Shown: positions 35,801 to 47,029, counted from the stretch's first letter. The stretch is 64,000 nucleotides of DNA from Rhodocollybia butyracea (GCA_015501585.1 JADNRY010000026.1:310001-374000); one strand, 5' to 3'. The notes: generated from the sequence alone by a model not told the origin. Translations and numbers: made by a program.

Positions 35801-37106
35801 TGTTTGCGCTTGTCAGTGAGCTGAGAGACAGAAATCAGAGTGGCGGTGAGATCCAGGACATGTAGTATATTGGGTAGAAGACCAGTGATGATTCCATCCG
35901 GCGTATCCATGAGGTACTGAAGAGTACCCTTACCAACAGTGTAAATGGTAGACGTGTCTCCAAGATGAATGGGATGGGTTTGTTGAGTTTGGTGTACAAA
36001 CTGTCTTTGAACCAGTCATGACGTGGACTTAGGTGGCGAGAGCACCCAGAGTCAATGTAACTCTTGTCATTGCTTGTCTTGGCAAGGAAGGTGGCAACAT
36101 CAGTGGAGATAAAGACATGGACAGAATCAGAACAGACAGAGGGAAATTCTGAGTAGGTGGAAGCAACTTTTGCACTGACCTCCTCATCCAATGAGCTATT
36201 GCTATCAGAGTGTTGGGCAGCAGCGGCAGTAGGCTTCCTACTAGATCTCCCACTGCTTCTAGGAGCGGATGCAGTGCGGCGGGATGCTTCCTCATCTCGC
36301 TTCTTGTGGTTACAGTCTTTGACAAGGTGAGGACCTTTGTGACAGTAGGAACAGAGCAGACCTTTCTTGGGTTTCTTCTTTGCTTTAGATTTCCCTCTAA
36401 TGGTGGCAGCATTAGCCGCCTTGGAAGAATCATCACCGGAAGTGAGACATTGATACTCCACAATGAGGCGGGAGGTGACAAAAGAAGAGGTGAGCTTGTT
36501 TCAGTAACGGCAGCAAGAGTGACGATGGTAAACGTCTCCCAAGTGCTAGGAGAGTCACCGACAGCACAAGGAAGAGAAGCAAGCACAAGTCCCGCGAGGA
36601 ACTGGCCTCCAAAAGCGTCAGTGTCAGAGAGCATATAAGTTAACGTGATCCTGCGTGTTATCACCGTGTTCATACCGTTTATCCATCATACCACGCTTGA
36701 TATAGAAGGCTTCAAGACCAGCAGTGGTGCCAGCATGAGCTTCCTTAAGCTTAGTCCAGATGTCCTTGGCGGATGTGAGCTTTTCAATGAGAAGAAGCTG
36801 TTCCGGCGCAAGGTGCTCTTTGATGATCCCAATAGCCTTGTCATTACAAGTAATTGATTCCTCGTAGGATCGCATATCCTCCCTGTGATCATGTCTAACA
36901 GCAGCCCGGTCAATGGCAGAGGCATCATTAGGCAATGGATAAGGATGGGAAGGTTTAGGATAGACAGACATCTCTCCACTGCAGAATCTCCAGACCATAG
37001 CCCTCTGGAGCTTGCCAGAAATAGGGCCAACCCATCGAGAATAGGTCCCGTAGGTAAGGGTAGGGATTTGAATGGAATCTGATGATGTGGCAGATGTAGG
37101 GGACAT
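32812..37106 (-). pseudogene. Copia gag-pol polyprotein, inactivated
   Basis: Gag starts at 37106 (MSPTSATSSDSIQIPTL). Then come a CCHC zinc knuckle CSYCHKGPHLVKDC (about 36350), the protease site YIDSGCSRHLSP (about 36050), a GAG-pre-integrase HHCC region (CLGHLG ... CESCTAGK), the integrase core (FRTDNGGEY and PQQNGVAE), reverse transcriptase with AVYIDD (about 33740), and RNase H (GYSDSDWAGD, STEAEYMAL). Breaks: frame changes in gag near 36460-36640, a one-base shift near 35935, and in-frame stops at about 35302 (after HKSEAY), 34675-34677 (after LPGFS) and 33151 (after GDVDTH). It cannot make a full polyprotein. Confidence 0.9.
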
Positions 37107-37218
37107 GTGGACAAATGTATGGGATGTGTAGGTGAATGAATGAGTGTGAGAGAGTGAAATGAGTGTGTTCCAAGGTCTTGTGCGCAGTAGAGAAGCTTTG
37201 TTAATTCAGTACAGACTA

Positions 37219-37233
37219 CCGGGGCCCATAACC
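37219..37233 (-). promoter_or_regulatory. Primer-binding site of Copia 1
   Basis: GGTTATGGGCCCCGG lies immediately inside the 5' LTR. The same word, with one change, follows the LTR of Copia 2 at 58163-58177, so it is the likely tRNA primer site (probably initiator-Met type). Confidence 0.75.
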
Positions 37234-37495
37234 TATTGAAACTAGTGAAATAAAAGAGAGTTCTAGGTACATAGTCAGTAATAAGTACAAGAAATAAAGA
37301 ATGTGAGTACTAACCTCAGCGACAGTGGTAGAACGATGCTGAGGTGTCAATATATGTAGAATACAATTAAAAGAATGTGTCACATGGGACATATGTAAGT
37401 AACGTAATGAAAGCAGAAAATATTCTGGTTTCGTTACGGCATGAATCCACAAACGTATAGATGACATAACAAGATAAGATCATTGACTTTTAACA
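37234..37495 (-). repeat. 5' LTR of Copia 1
   Basis: 262-base LTR, TGTTAAAAG to TTTCAATA in element orientation. It matches 32424-32743 apart from scattered changes and the 58-base duplication there. Confidence 0.85.
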
Positions 37496-37637
37496 AAGGG
37501 AAGCATGGAAGGGAACAAACAAGCAACAAACTTAGGCCCATGCTCACTACTCTATAGTGTTCCATCTGTACCCTCTCACACCCTGCTTATATATTACAAA
37601 TTGGAGCATAATGGACATATTCCAACAAACAAGCAGA

Positions 37638-38339
37638 TCAACCTTGAATTCCATTTGTTCCAGCAACTACCACTCTTAGGCCCTCCTCATCTAGAATCCA
37701 TAGCGGCTTATAAACTTCCGCATCATCCTCTTGCCAATCAAACTTAAGAATGACTGACTGTAGACAGCTTCTGCCGCACAGTGATCTGACCTGATCTGAC
37801 CCAGGTCTAAACCAGCGTGATTCAACCATCCGAATAAAAGCACAGTCCGTCAAATGTTCCGGTATTACGCTGGGAGACCAGACAAAGAGTGCATAGCTTT
37901 GGAACTGATGAGACATATCATTGAGACAGAAGTGAATTCATGCTGAATTAGGCTCGAGATGAGTCGTGAAGTGATTGGTAAGAACTGACCCGCATATGGT
38001 GTAGTCCACAACCTCAAGGTCAAGTAGAGAAGGCATGGCTTGGAGGGCTGCGATAAGTTCCAAATTAGAGAGAGAGATATTGCGGAGGGTGCATGTGGTG
38101 ATCATACAAGATGATCTGGAAATGAATGAGATAAAATCCTTGTCCATTGGCCAATTGACCGAAGCCTCCTGTTGACCGTCCAATGCAATCACATCCAAGG
38201 AAGATAAGTTGAAGGATAAGAGCACCATATGTAGGAATGAGCTGAAAAATCTTTGGGATCCCTGATAGTAAGTGTGCGTACAACCAGAATGACTCTCCTG
38301 ACCTTTTACCACTCTCAAAATCTGATAGGGCTCTGTCAA
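37638..38339 (-). pseudogene. F-box protein fragment E (C-terminal part)
   Basis: Only the leucine-rich C-terminus remains: FISFISRSSCMITTCTLRN, then MVESRWFRPGSD and a degenerate SCLQSVILKFDWQEDDAEVY, ending VAGTNGIQG at 37638. Frames change between 37916 and 37938, and no F-box lies upstream (38340-38600). It is the most diverged copy. Confidence 0.75.
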
Positions 38340-38742
38340 GTTGGAGATTTAGGTTTGGGACAAGTGCATGAATGGGCGTGCACAAGGATTCAAGGAAGAG
38401 GGCTGTGTGGAGAGATTGGAATTCAAAACTCAGATGAGGAGATTGTGGGGCCATACACTTTGTATGGTACGCCTGGGTTCCCAACAGTTGTGCCCTGTGA
38501 GATCCCAATGGCCACAGGACGGACAGTATTTCATCAGAGAGACTATGGTGCAAATTCATCTGGAGCATCCTGTAAAGTAATATTCTGGGCCACTCCGTGC
38601 TGAATCAATGGTAGTAGCTATTAATTAAGGTAACAAAATAGGCGGCAAAGCACTCCTATTTTACCTGAAGATTTGATATTTCCTTGTGCATACAAAGAAT
38701 GTTAAAATTACAGTATGCAAGGATATGTAATTATACTACAAG
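38340..38742. other. Unassigned; open plus frame 38253-38603
   Basis: A plus-strand frame of 116 codons (38253-38603) contains DEEIVGPYTLYGTPGFPTVV and ends FWATPC-stop, with protein-like composition. I do not recognise it. It overlaps the upstream end of F-box fragment E and may be the tail of another disrupted gene. From 38604 to 38742 there is only AT-rich spacer. Confidence 0.3.
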
Positions 38743-40242
38743 TTATATACCAAGCTTGTCTTTGTCAACATGAAGTTTACTGACAATATTCTCAAGTATA
38801 CAATTGGGTTCTAACGCGGCCATTTCTTTTTGGATGAGACTCTCCAAGTGCTCCAACGAGTCCACAGTGTACTCGAACGACCTTGTATTGCACTTCAAGT
38901 ACTCTATAATGTCATATTTCGGTCCTGAAGCTTTGGGCCGCTGGCGTAGTGTCTCTGAAGTAGAAATAAGCATCAACGGCGGTATGGAATGCATTATCAC
39001 CCACCAAGAATGCGATTGTCCGAGATATCCGCATTTATTCCATGAATTATAGGGAAGGAGAACTTTCCCTCCTCCAAGTCCTGTGAAAAATATGTGGTTA
39101 ACCGTATCCATACATGGACAAAGAATTGGAAACCTCAGCAAATCCTTTAGCATCGGAATACTGCAAGATTTGGTTAATCCTGGTTATTTGATTTGGCTGT
39201 GATTAAGACCACATACCTCCTTGCTGATAAGATTGAGTAGATCGTCTCGTATCTGAAAGTAAACACCAATCAAATTGGCCAGTGTGATATAGCTTGATGG
39301 TGGAGAGGAGCATTTCGAAGAACATGCAATCAACAGCCTGATTGCTAGCCTAAAAAGACCACTTGTTTCTAGAACAAGATCAATGTATTTGGATCAATAG
39401 AGCAAAGAAACACGTACTTTTGTTGGCCATGTCTACATACTCCTTCTCCGTGGGGCACCTTGAAGTATCTCTCCAGACTATCTCTATACCTTGACCCGCA
39501 TATAGATTGATCAGCTCCGCTTTTTGCAAAGAACATTTAGTGAGGGTGGGGTCATCAATAGAGTCTGGGTACCATTGAGTATTTCATGCAGAGTGGGGCT
39601 ACATTTTCCAGTGATATAGCATCCTAGAGACTCAACCGATTGATGCGCTAATTCAACAACGTGGTTTGCGGCATTTATAGTCCAAGCAACTCCATAAACC
39701 TTGAAGCGACATAAGTAGTCATAGAAAATAGTGAGACGATGAACTACCGTGTGTGCCGCTGCAAGGAATGTATATATATGAGCTCATAGTAGTCAGCTCA
39801 TTGTTGAATGAAACTCACTCGGTTTTCCTCGCCGTAAATCGGAATTGTCTTGAATATCATCAAGACTTACATACAAAAGGTTAACGTGCCATATAAACTG
39901 CAAGCTAAACATACTCACAGGAGACTGGCATTGTGCAGCATGTTGGTGATCTGAATGATGACATTGAGTTGTCCTTGAGGGATTTTGAACCATTTGTTGA
40001 ATCCTTGTAGAAGGAGGGTGCGCGTCCTAGGTAGCACATCAGCAGGGAGTGTGATGGGGCCAGTGTCATGAGAAACTGACCCTTTCCCGGGATTGTCCTC
40101 TATGTGATGAAACGGCTTTAGCAATATCTGAGGAATGCAGCAATGTCAGAGGAAAACACGATTTTCCCGATCAGTGAAATACCTCTTCATCAGTGTCAGA
40201 TACCATGGTGGGGGAGGACAAAAGGTTGAGATAGTCAAGCAT
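38743..40242 (-). CDS. Geranylgeranyl diphosphate synthase (trans-prenyltransferase)
   Basis: Condenses isopentenyl diphosphate with allylic diphosphates to make C20 GGPP, the precursor of diterpenoids and of protein prenylation. Exons: 40242-40183, 40127-39919, 39865-39819, 39758-39748 (11 bases), 39699-39603, 39564-39418, 39368-39217, 39160-39134, 39080-39005, 38954-38743. Nine introns of 38-60 bases, all GT/AG and in frame, give 345 residues. First Asp-rich motif DDIQDN with LRRGKP is at residues 92-97 on. GQGIEIVWRDTSRCPTEKEY is the conserved middle. The second motif FQIRDDLLN (residues 228-236) matches the DDxxN form of fungal GGPP synthases. LEEGKFSFPIIHGI and NTRSFEYT follow. The 38-base intron (39565-39602) is short; without it there would be a frameshift. 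Residues 30-60 are longer and more divergent than usual, which suggests a cluster-specific rather than housekeeping copy. Confidence 0.85.
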
Positions 40243-41157
40243 GGCTGGTTGAAGGGTGCAGGGGAAGTTCTTAGCCCAGATGGTCGATAATATTGATGCA
40301 AAAGGTACGGACTTTTTATAGCTACTTAACGCGAATAGGTCGCTCAATTTTTTAAAAAGGTTGCTCCGGCAGTCGGGGTCTTGATAAGTTTGAAATACTT
40401 CCTCGCGTTCCCCGGGGAGCCGCCGGGCAGGCAGCGTAGACTGGCTGCAGCAAATTATACCGATAAGTATCGATCAGCCTTCGCTGATAGTAGGTATACA
40501 AAATTATAAGGTAACCCATAATTAGTACGATATCAACTTATGTATATGCGTGAAACTGATGGATGTATCAGGGTGACAATATATTTATGACATGGCTATA
40601 ACGACGTTACCAGACTTATTGCTCGCTACCGGACTTCATCCCCAGTGAAAATCATGATAATATACCTGTCATTGCCTGACAGTTCTCAATATCTCGTTCA
40701 ATCACACCCAGTTTCAACCAATCTCAATTGACGTAATTTCCACTGGGCGTGGCTTTATTATTCAATTGAGTTTACAGTTCATAATCTCCTGCGCGTCCAT
40801 CCCACTGTCCCCGAGTTGCAATGGAGAGCTTAGTATTTCGCACACCACCCTCATTTCCTGAAGGCCTAGGCAACGGCGATGAATCTGCGCATATGTGCCG
40901 TATAGCCCTCTGAGCGCTCACGATAGTTGAAGAATTTTACTTTATTATACCTGTAAAATATAGCGTTTGCACATAGATGATAAGATCGTCTATAAGATTT
41001 TTAATGCACAAAGTCATTTCAGAAAATGTTATTCTTCTTGATTTTTTCCGTTGTCAATTCATGTATGCTCAGCCGGCGTAGTTTTTCTTCCATAAAGTCC
41101 TGACAGGTCTTCAATCTGGTTTACTCAAGGTTCACTTATCCAAGGTTTAGGTGAAGC

Positions 41158-41214
41158 TATCGAATTCCTACGTGTTTACCGCAACTATTGAATTCCTACG
41201 TGTTTACCGCAACA
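41158..41214. repeat. Short direct repeat
   Basis: ATTCCTACGTGTTTACCGCAA occurs twice about 28 bases apart (the first at about 41163, the second at about 41191), with a TATCG/TATTG context before each. It is intergenic and upstream of both terpenoid-pair genes. Confidence 0.8.
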
Positions 41215-41293
41215 TAAATATGCATTACCATCTAGAGGCCGATTTCAGTGCTCGGTAAGGTCTACGGTGTTTTGCATAATAGTCCAATTCTAT

Positions 41294-41632
41294 TAAGAGA
41301 AATTTCGTTGAGAGAAATTTTGAGCTTTTGACAATTTAATTTTTGACAGCGCCACAGCCGCCACTCTATCTCGTTGGATTGCCTGTGTTGTACTTGTGTC
41401 TAGTCAAGTCTAGTGTACATTGCCTCAGAATCATTAGCTCTCAAGGAGGAAAACTTGAGGCCGCATTTCGTCAAAAGATCTGAATCATCGATGCTTTAAC
41501 TAAGTTCAACAAAGCTCTGCATTGAAGGTAGAAACAAGATACAGATAACTTATTCTTCCTGAATGCGCCATCAACTCCGCGCTGTCAAAAATTACTTATA
41601 TTGTCAAAAGTTCTCTCTCAAAATTTCTCTTA
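41294..41632. mobile_element. 339-base TIR element
   Basis: TAAGAGAAATTTCG at the left and the inverse AAATTTCTCTTA at the right. Inverted similarity extends about 60 bases to TTTTTGACAGCGC. The interior is non-coding. It abuts the next MITE with only CTA between them. Confidence 0.7.
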
Positions 41633-41635
41633 CTA

Positions 41636-42244
41636 TGGACCGCCAAGAAGTGCAATTTCTTTGATAGTCTTTAATAACTTCACAAGGACTAATGACTTGA
41701 CTCAACTGCTACTTAGTACATAATATCCCTTGTTGTGAATTCTGTATTTTTAGATATTTTTTCTAGCCTGTGTCGGGCAATGTCCGAGCAAAGGTCAAGA
41801 AGTGCAACTCATCAGTCCCACATCAGTAACGCAAATTCCACTCAACAGCAAAGCGGCGCGCGCCATCATTTGTCACGTTAAGGTGCTCTGGTTTACGACT
41901 TTACCCATTACACGGATACTCCATAGATTCTCATAAAAATTGAGATCTAAGGTCTTTAGATTATCCTTCAAAAGTATATAGTATCTTTTTTCTACTTTCT
42001 ATAAATATTCTTGGCGTTCCTGGCTGTTTAATGGCAATATCACACCAATGGTGCTTGATGTTCAGCTCACTGTTCTGATAATTCCCTAGAATATCCCAGT
42101 TTGAGGACACAGAATCATCATAGTACATTGATGTAAGTATTGCCCAAAAAATACTCTAAGCCAGTACCCCACGGGAACACGTTATTCATTAACCTTTTTT
42201 TGAAGAGTTGTACTTCCTGATGGGGAGCACTTCTTGGCGGGCCA
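41636..42244. mobile_element. 609-base MITE with TA target, family TGGMCCGCC copy 1
   Basis: It begins TGGACCGCCAAGAAGTGC and ends GCACTTCTTGGCGGGCCA, flanked by TA (41634-41635 and 42245-42246). A second, rearranged copy in opposite orientation is at 54775-55708. A short frame in both copies (near 42118-42315 here) is not recognisable. Confidence 0.8.
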
Positions 42245-42557
42245 TAGTAAATGAATTGGACTAGTATTATGCAACTTGAAAGCATTGTTGGGATCAGTAC
42301 TAACATTGAACGCATCTGAATAAGCGATGGATCACTCCATTCATTACCAAATAAAGAGTAGATTGACTACCAAATTTAGGTTGCTCACGAAAGGTTTCGA
42401 TGCCAAATACATGTGTGTTTCGATGTAACGGGAATAAAGGAAGGAAGCGGGCATCCGAAGTAGCATGCACTTCACCGGTGCACTGAAAACGTACATGTCT
42501 CGAGGTTTATGAAAATCTGCAGAGCCGGAAACTATGATACCCCTACCCGGACATCAC

Positions 42558-42564
42558 TTATAAA
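42558..42564 (+). promoter_or_regulatory. Probable TATA box of the 619-residue gene
   Basis: TTATAAA lies 97 bases before the chosen ATG (42655), a spacing like that of the two hydrophobin genes in this window. A CA-rich leader follows. Confidence 0.5.
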
Positions 42565-42654
42565 CCAGCAACCAAAGCTGGGTCCTCCAACTTGTCCGAG
42601 TACCAAGTCATCGCCCACATCTTCCCATTCCTGAACATAAAGAACACCATCAAA

Positions 42655-44680
42655 ATGAATACTGTGCCATATTTGCTTTGTTCTAAACTCAACTTCATGC
42701 TGATATATATGTTCACAGAACCCTTACAAAGAAGAAACGTCTGCCGCCGCGGTAGCCACCACGCTGGATATTTCCACTAAAGTATGACCGTCTCTTATTG
42801 CGATACTTAAGTAGCGGAATTAAAATAGTGTTTTCAGACACCGATCGAAAAAATTGTGCTCACTGCCAAGGATCATGGCAAAACGAGCTTCCCCAGTGTT
42901 GTACGCCATTATTCCCCCCGTTCTCTGAGTCCATAGCAGCTAATGTGACCTTCAGACCACTGGTATAGAGAACGCGTGCATTTCACTCGAGCTCGCACTT
43001 GCCAATAGCCCGAAAGGTTCTATCACGGTTGATCAGGATGTGATTGATCGCGTACGACACGATGCAGCAGGTTCCTCCATCGCGGGGTGGGACACGCTCT
43101 CGAGTCTCGCCCCAATCATTCGACTCCCCTCTGGCATGATCAAGGACGTTGTGGTCTGCCGAGATGTATACAAGCACATCCGCCAAGGCGTAGAGCACGA
43201 TGTCATTCGTCCGGTCGATGGACTCGAAATGCTGATCACTCGTAATCCCAACGCCGACTCACTTAGTGAAATCGGGCCAAAGACCAGTACTGGTGGGAAG
43301 GCTTGGATGTACAACCCAGAGTATATGGACCTCTACCGCCGGGGCTGGGGCAATATTGGCTTTGGCCCTATGGGTCCTCTCATTACATACGGGATTCTCT
43401 TCGGTACTGTCATTGCGAACCCGGAGGATATTGTCAATGTTGATTCAGTCAACCTTCTCGGATCCGTTGATTATGACTTGGATCGCGACGAGGGGCACCA
43501 TGGGGGCTTTTTGTATGCAATGGCTGTTGCAGACCGGTACGGAAAGGAGATTGGAACGAAGATGCAGGGAACTATCTTTGCTGCACTCATAAACTATGAC
43601 ATTCAAGTGTTTGTACGCCCGATCCAGGAAAAATGGGTAGAAGGGAACGGCGGGGCATCAAATTTGGGCCCAGCCGACATATCTCCCGAGGACTGGGTCG
43701 CTCTCACCATTGGAGATTGTGCTATCCTCTGCCCAGCTGCATACCAAGACAGCAGTCTCTACGAACGCTCCAGAGCAGGTTTATTCATAGGCACTGTCAT
43801 CTCGAACAGTCATGACTTCCTCTTTGATCGTGCTTGCTCCAATCGTATGTCAGCTGTAATGTACGCCTCCGCGGCTGGAGTCGCACAGTACTCTGTCCAC
43901 TGTGCTTTCTCCACCTCCGCCATGGATGCCTTAATCCAGCGCGTCGGCCGTGATGGCACAGTTATATACGGTGATGTGGCAGGTGTAGCCACAGCGGCTT
44001 GGGCCCCGTTCAACACTCGCTACAGGTCGTGGCAGAGGTTGGTCAAGTACACTCGGTTGCTTTCTCGATCCTCCTCGCCTGAAGCTGCCAAACTCCTCGC
44101 TTCATCGCGCCGAGATGTGGTGCTCTCTGGATTCGACGTCAACGATATCTCTGGTTCCTGGGCGCGCGCGATGGCTGTCGGTGCTGAGAATCTTGTTCGG
44201 GACAGGATTACAACCTCTTATATGCCAGCACCCACCACCGAGCTTCTTGATATCCCCGGCATGGTCCCTCCTGATCTATGCTCCTCCTGCACTCTCCTAT
44301 TCAGCGCAGCTATCACAACTGTCGATGGTTTCTGCACAATCGATGGACTTTCGGATGCCGTTGTCTCCTCTAGATCCGTGGCGCTGGCTGCTGGGATTCG
44401 CCGTGCATGTTTAGCCGCCTGCGAAAAAGAATTTTGTGATGCGTGTGCAAGTCGTGTCGGCATCTGGGCCGACTATGCTTCGTATCTTGTTCTTACCGCA
44501 CTTATGACAAGTGCCTACAAGTTGACACCCGCGGAATGGGTCACAGAGTGTTACACGGTTGGGGCGGTTACTGTCTCCCCTGTCTCCATTATGACTATAC
44601 TTTCCAGATTTGATTTAATGTGCGGGTTGAAGTTGGGAGAGGATGATTCCATGGGGATTAGAGATGTTATCGATTTCTAG
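42655..44680 (+). CDS. Unrecognised 619-residue protein, candidate terpene cyclase
   Basis: Exons 42655-42663, 42719-42781, 42838-42900 and 42956-44680. The three introns have GT/AG ends and keep the frame; exon 1 codes only Met-Asn-Thr and its donor GTGCCA is weak, so the start is the least certain part. I do not recognise the family. The long last exon is rich in helices and small hydrophobic residues. Features recall class I terpene synthases: an Asp-rich stretch DYDLDRDE (residues 217-224), NSHDFLFDRACSNR (329-342) where an NSE/DTE metal motif would be expected, and an Arg-Tyr pair at 400-401. A Cys-rich C-terminal region of about 200 residues is unusual. There is no signal peptide. It is transcribed away from the GGPP synthase 2.4 kb to the left. 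Its frame is fully open, unlike most of the surroundings. The function is inferred; other possibilities are a non-enzymatic helical protein or an unrelated enzyme. Confidence 0.6.
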
Positions 44681-46150
44681 TGCCTAGATATGCCATCCAA
44701 TGTTTTTGGGTAATTAGAGAGGCCTTTGATATCTAGCACCCGTAATCTCGAGCTCAGACAAATTGGGAAAGTTGAATATTATGGAACGCTGGAAGGCCTG
44801 CCCTCTAGATCTTAAGTCCGCTTCACCATTGATCCGGGATCAGGACCCAGGACGCTGCATGTAAGCGCTTGTGAAATGCCGCAGTGCGGGCTCAAAGCTG
44901 TCCTTAGGAGCAGGGCTTAGAAGGGCTCAGATTTCGGCGAATATCAAGAATAGGCTGGGAGTGACCACGCTATAAGGATATGATATGCACCACTGCCGAG
45001 AATGTGACACATGTACTTACTCCTGCAGTCGATGACAAATCACAAATCTACAGTGGAGTCTGACAAGCTTGAGACCCGTGTCTACGTCACGGAGACATCC
45101 ATTACTTTTCTAAGTACTTAACTACCTATAATCATATGCTTAAGAAATGGACAACCAAAACTTTGAGGTAACACCTAACAGTGAGGGTTGAACATGGATA
45201 GGATAGGCTGCTGGATTTGCCAACCAATAGTCAGGTGCAAAAGTCACGGACTATGTGTGGGCTTGTGTGAGGGAGTTGTTGTATGACAACTATCAGGTAA
45301 AGTCAGCCTTATATACTTCAAGTAGATAAATGATTGAAGGCGTTTTGCCTCAATTTTTCCTGGGCTTGGCCCGGCATGTGAGTGGACAACCCAAGGGAAT
45401 GCAATGGGGCAAGATGGAGCAACTGAACGATTGTTGGCGTGCCAACCCTGCGCCCGGTCTTCTCATCTCTGCTGATCTTGTTCTAAGATAAGCCGCTTCA
45501 CAACTTATCACGGAACGCAGCACCCAGAAATTGTAGCAGACCTATTTTCAGAAGGCTCTTAGAGCCAAAAAAAAAAGCTAATCTTTGCTACAAATTTCAT
45601 AAGTAAAATGTTACTAATCTAACAATACTTGTCTGCTTTTCCCTTTCCTTTACTTTTGCCTTGACCCATAGGAACTTCAGCATGCTGCATTGTATTTTGG
45701 ATCTTTACCATAAAATTTTGATCTTTTGGTTCTTCCCAGGGTCCGCCCCATTCTGTTCGTCATTTGAGCTTGGCAGCAGTCTGTAGGAATTTGTGGATAG
45801 GCAGATATGCAAGCGCCTCCGTGTACAAAACCAGAATGACTCATATGGACTAGAGTCATGATGTGTTATGTGTCAATATTGCATTGACTCATTTGTAGTA
45901 CATAGTTCCTGTGCATTGAGTCATTGACTGTGCTTGACTGTGCAATGATTCTAAATGGCTCATAATGACTTGCCTGTCAGACTCCTAGCAAGTCAATTCC
46001 CTTATATAGTGTAGTATACAGTTGCATTTTAGGCAACTACTTTTTCTATCTACTTAGTCTACACTTTGTGTGACATTGTCCTGACTAACTAGAAGGAAAT
46101 GACTAGGGCATGTCCTATACCTAGGTCCTGCCTTAGGTGGAAATTTTTTT
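44681..46150. other. Intergenic, no gene
   Basis: Nothing coding is supported. Around 45835-45990 the word GACTCA and its inverse recur several times (ATGACTCATATG, ATTGACTCATTTG, GAGTCATTGACTG), followed by a TATATAG and a TAGTCTACAC segment; this may be part of an LTR. A run of A is at 45570-45579. Confidence 0.45.
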
Positions 46151-46167
46151 TAATACATACTCGGGCT

Positions 46168-46997
46168 CCCGGAAAGTAACGGTCCGGGTATTTTCTGGCA
46201 ATATCTCAGCAACGACCTGACATTTTGACTAGGTCCAAGTTGTAAAGTTAAACTATAGTACATTTCTGGCTTGTTGAGATGGACACTGCATGCAAATCAC
46301 CATAAATTTTGGTGGAAATAGTAAAATTATGTTAAACTTGTATGAAACTTCATGCAATTTTAACATAATCTTACTATCTGCACACAAGTTTAATATAATT
46401 TAACCACTTCCACAAAAATTTATGGTGATTTGCAGGCAGTGGGATAAATAGATGTGGATGTGAGAAATGAATTCCATATAAGGAATACTTAAAAATCCCA
46501 AAAATCTACAGCATGAAATAATTTTTTTGTGAACAAGCCATGTTCACCATTAGAAAGAGCAACATCGAAAATGGTAGTAACCAGTTTCACCTCAGTGAAA
46601 TAGACAAATCTGATGCTACAATTTGGGCTCCAAATGTGCTGATTTTGCCTGATTTTGCCTATTTTAGTGTATTTTGGCAATTTTAGGGCAACTTTGCAGG
46701 TTAATAGGGAGGTCAAATAAAAGGATTTATCTAGTGTTAAAATTGGAACAACCATTTTCGATGCTGCTCTTTCCAATGGTGAACCTGGCTTGTCCCCAAA
46801 AAAGTTATCTCATGCTGTAGATTTTTGGGATTTTTAAGAATTCCTTATATGGAATTCATTTCTCACATGCACATCTACTTATCTATCTCAACAAGCCAGA
46901 AATGTACTATAGTTTAACTCCACAACTTGGACCTAGTCAAAATGTCAGGTCGTTGCTGAGATATTGCCAAGAAATACCCGGACCGTTACTTTCCGGG
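46168..46997. mobile_element. Foldback-type element, about 830 bases
   Basis: CCCGGAAAGTAACGGTCCGG at the left is inverted at the right (CCGGACCGTTACTTTCCGGG). Matching continues inward almost to the centre (for example GTACATTTCTGGCTTGTTGA; GAATTCCATATAAGGAAT; ATCTACAGCATGA; ACCATTTTCGATG-type words), so the element is one long imperfect palindrome. The left arm is interrupted by a nested MITE at 46284-46441. Weaker similarity extends some 15 bases beyond each end. Confidence 0.82.
46284..46441. mobile_element. 158-base CACTG-ended MITE nested in the foldback element
   Basis: It begins CACTGCATGCAAATCACC and ends GGTGATTTGCAGGCAGTG. GGA is duplicated at both sides (46281-46283 and 46442-46444). 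The other arm of the host palindrome shows the uninterrupted sequence (GAGATAGATAAGTAGATG), so the insertion is certain. CACT- ends with a 3-base duplication suggest the CMC/CACTA group. Confidence 0.83.
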
Positions 46998-47029
46998 GTA
47001 GTATATGGGTATAAGAGCAAAATTGGGAC

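Larger units (their letters stand above)
32424..37495 (-). mobile_element. Copia-type LTR retrotransposon 1, decayed
   Basis: Minus-strand element with two LTRs and a single gag-pol in Copia order (gag, protease, integrase, reverse transcriptase, RNase H). The flanks share AAAGG/AAGGG, a probable target duplication. The uninterrupted site survives in block 1 near 10108-10130 (CTGGAAAGGGAAGCATGG). The two LTRs differ at several positions and by a 58-base tandem duplication, so the insertion is not recent. Confidence 0.9.
40243..42654. other. Divergent intergenic region of the terpenoid pair
   Basis: This 2.4-kb spacer separates the starts of the GGPP synthase and the 619-residue gene. It contains two abutting TIR elements (41294-41632 and 41636-42244), a direct repeat (below), and little else. 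Regulatory sites for both genes should lie at its two ends. Confidence 0.6.

Noticed and set aside
43033..43314. Minus-strand open frames inside the 619-residue gene
   Set aside because: Shadows of the long plus-strand exon; no splice or domain support.
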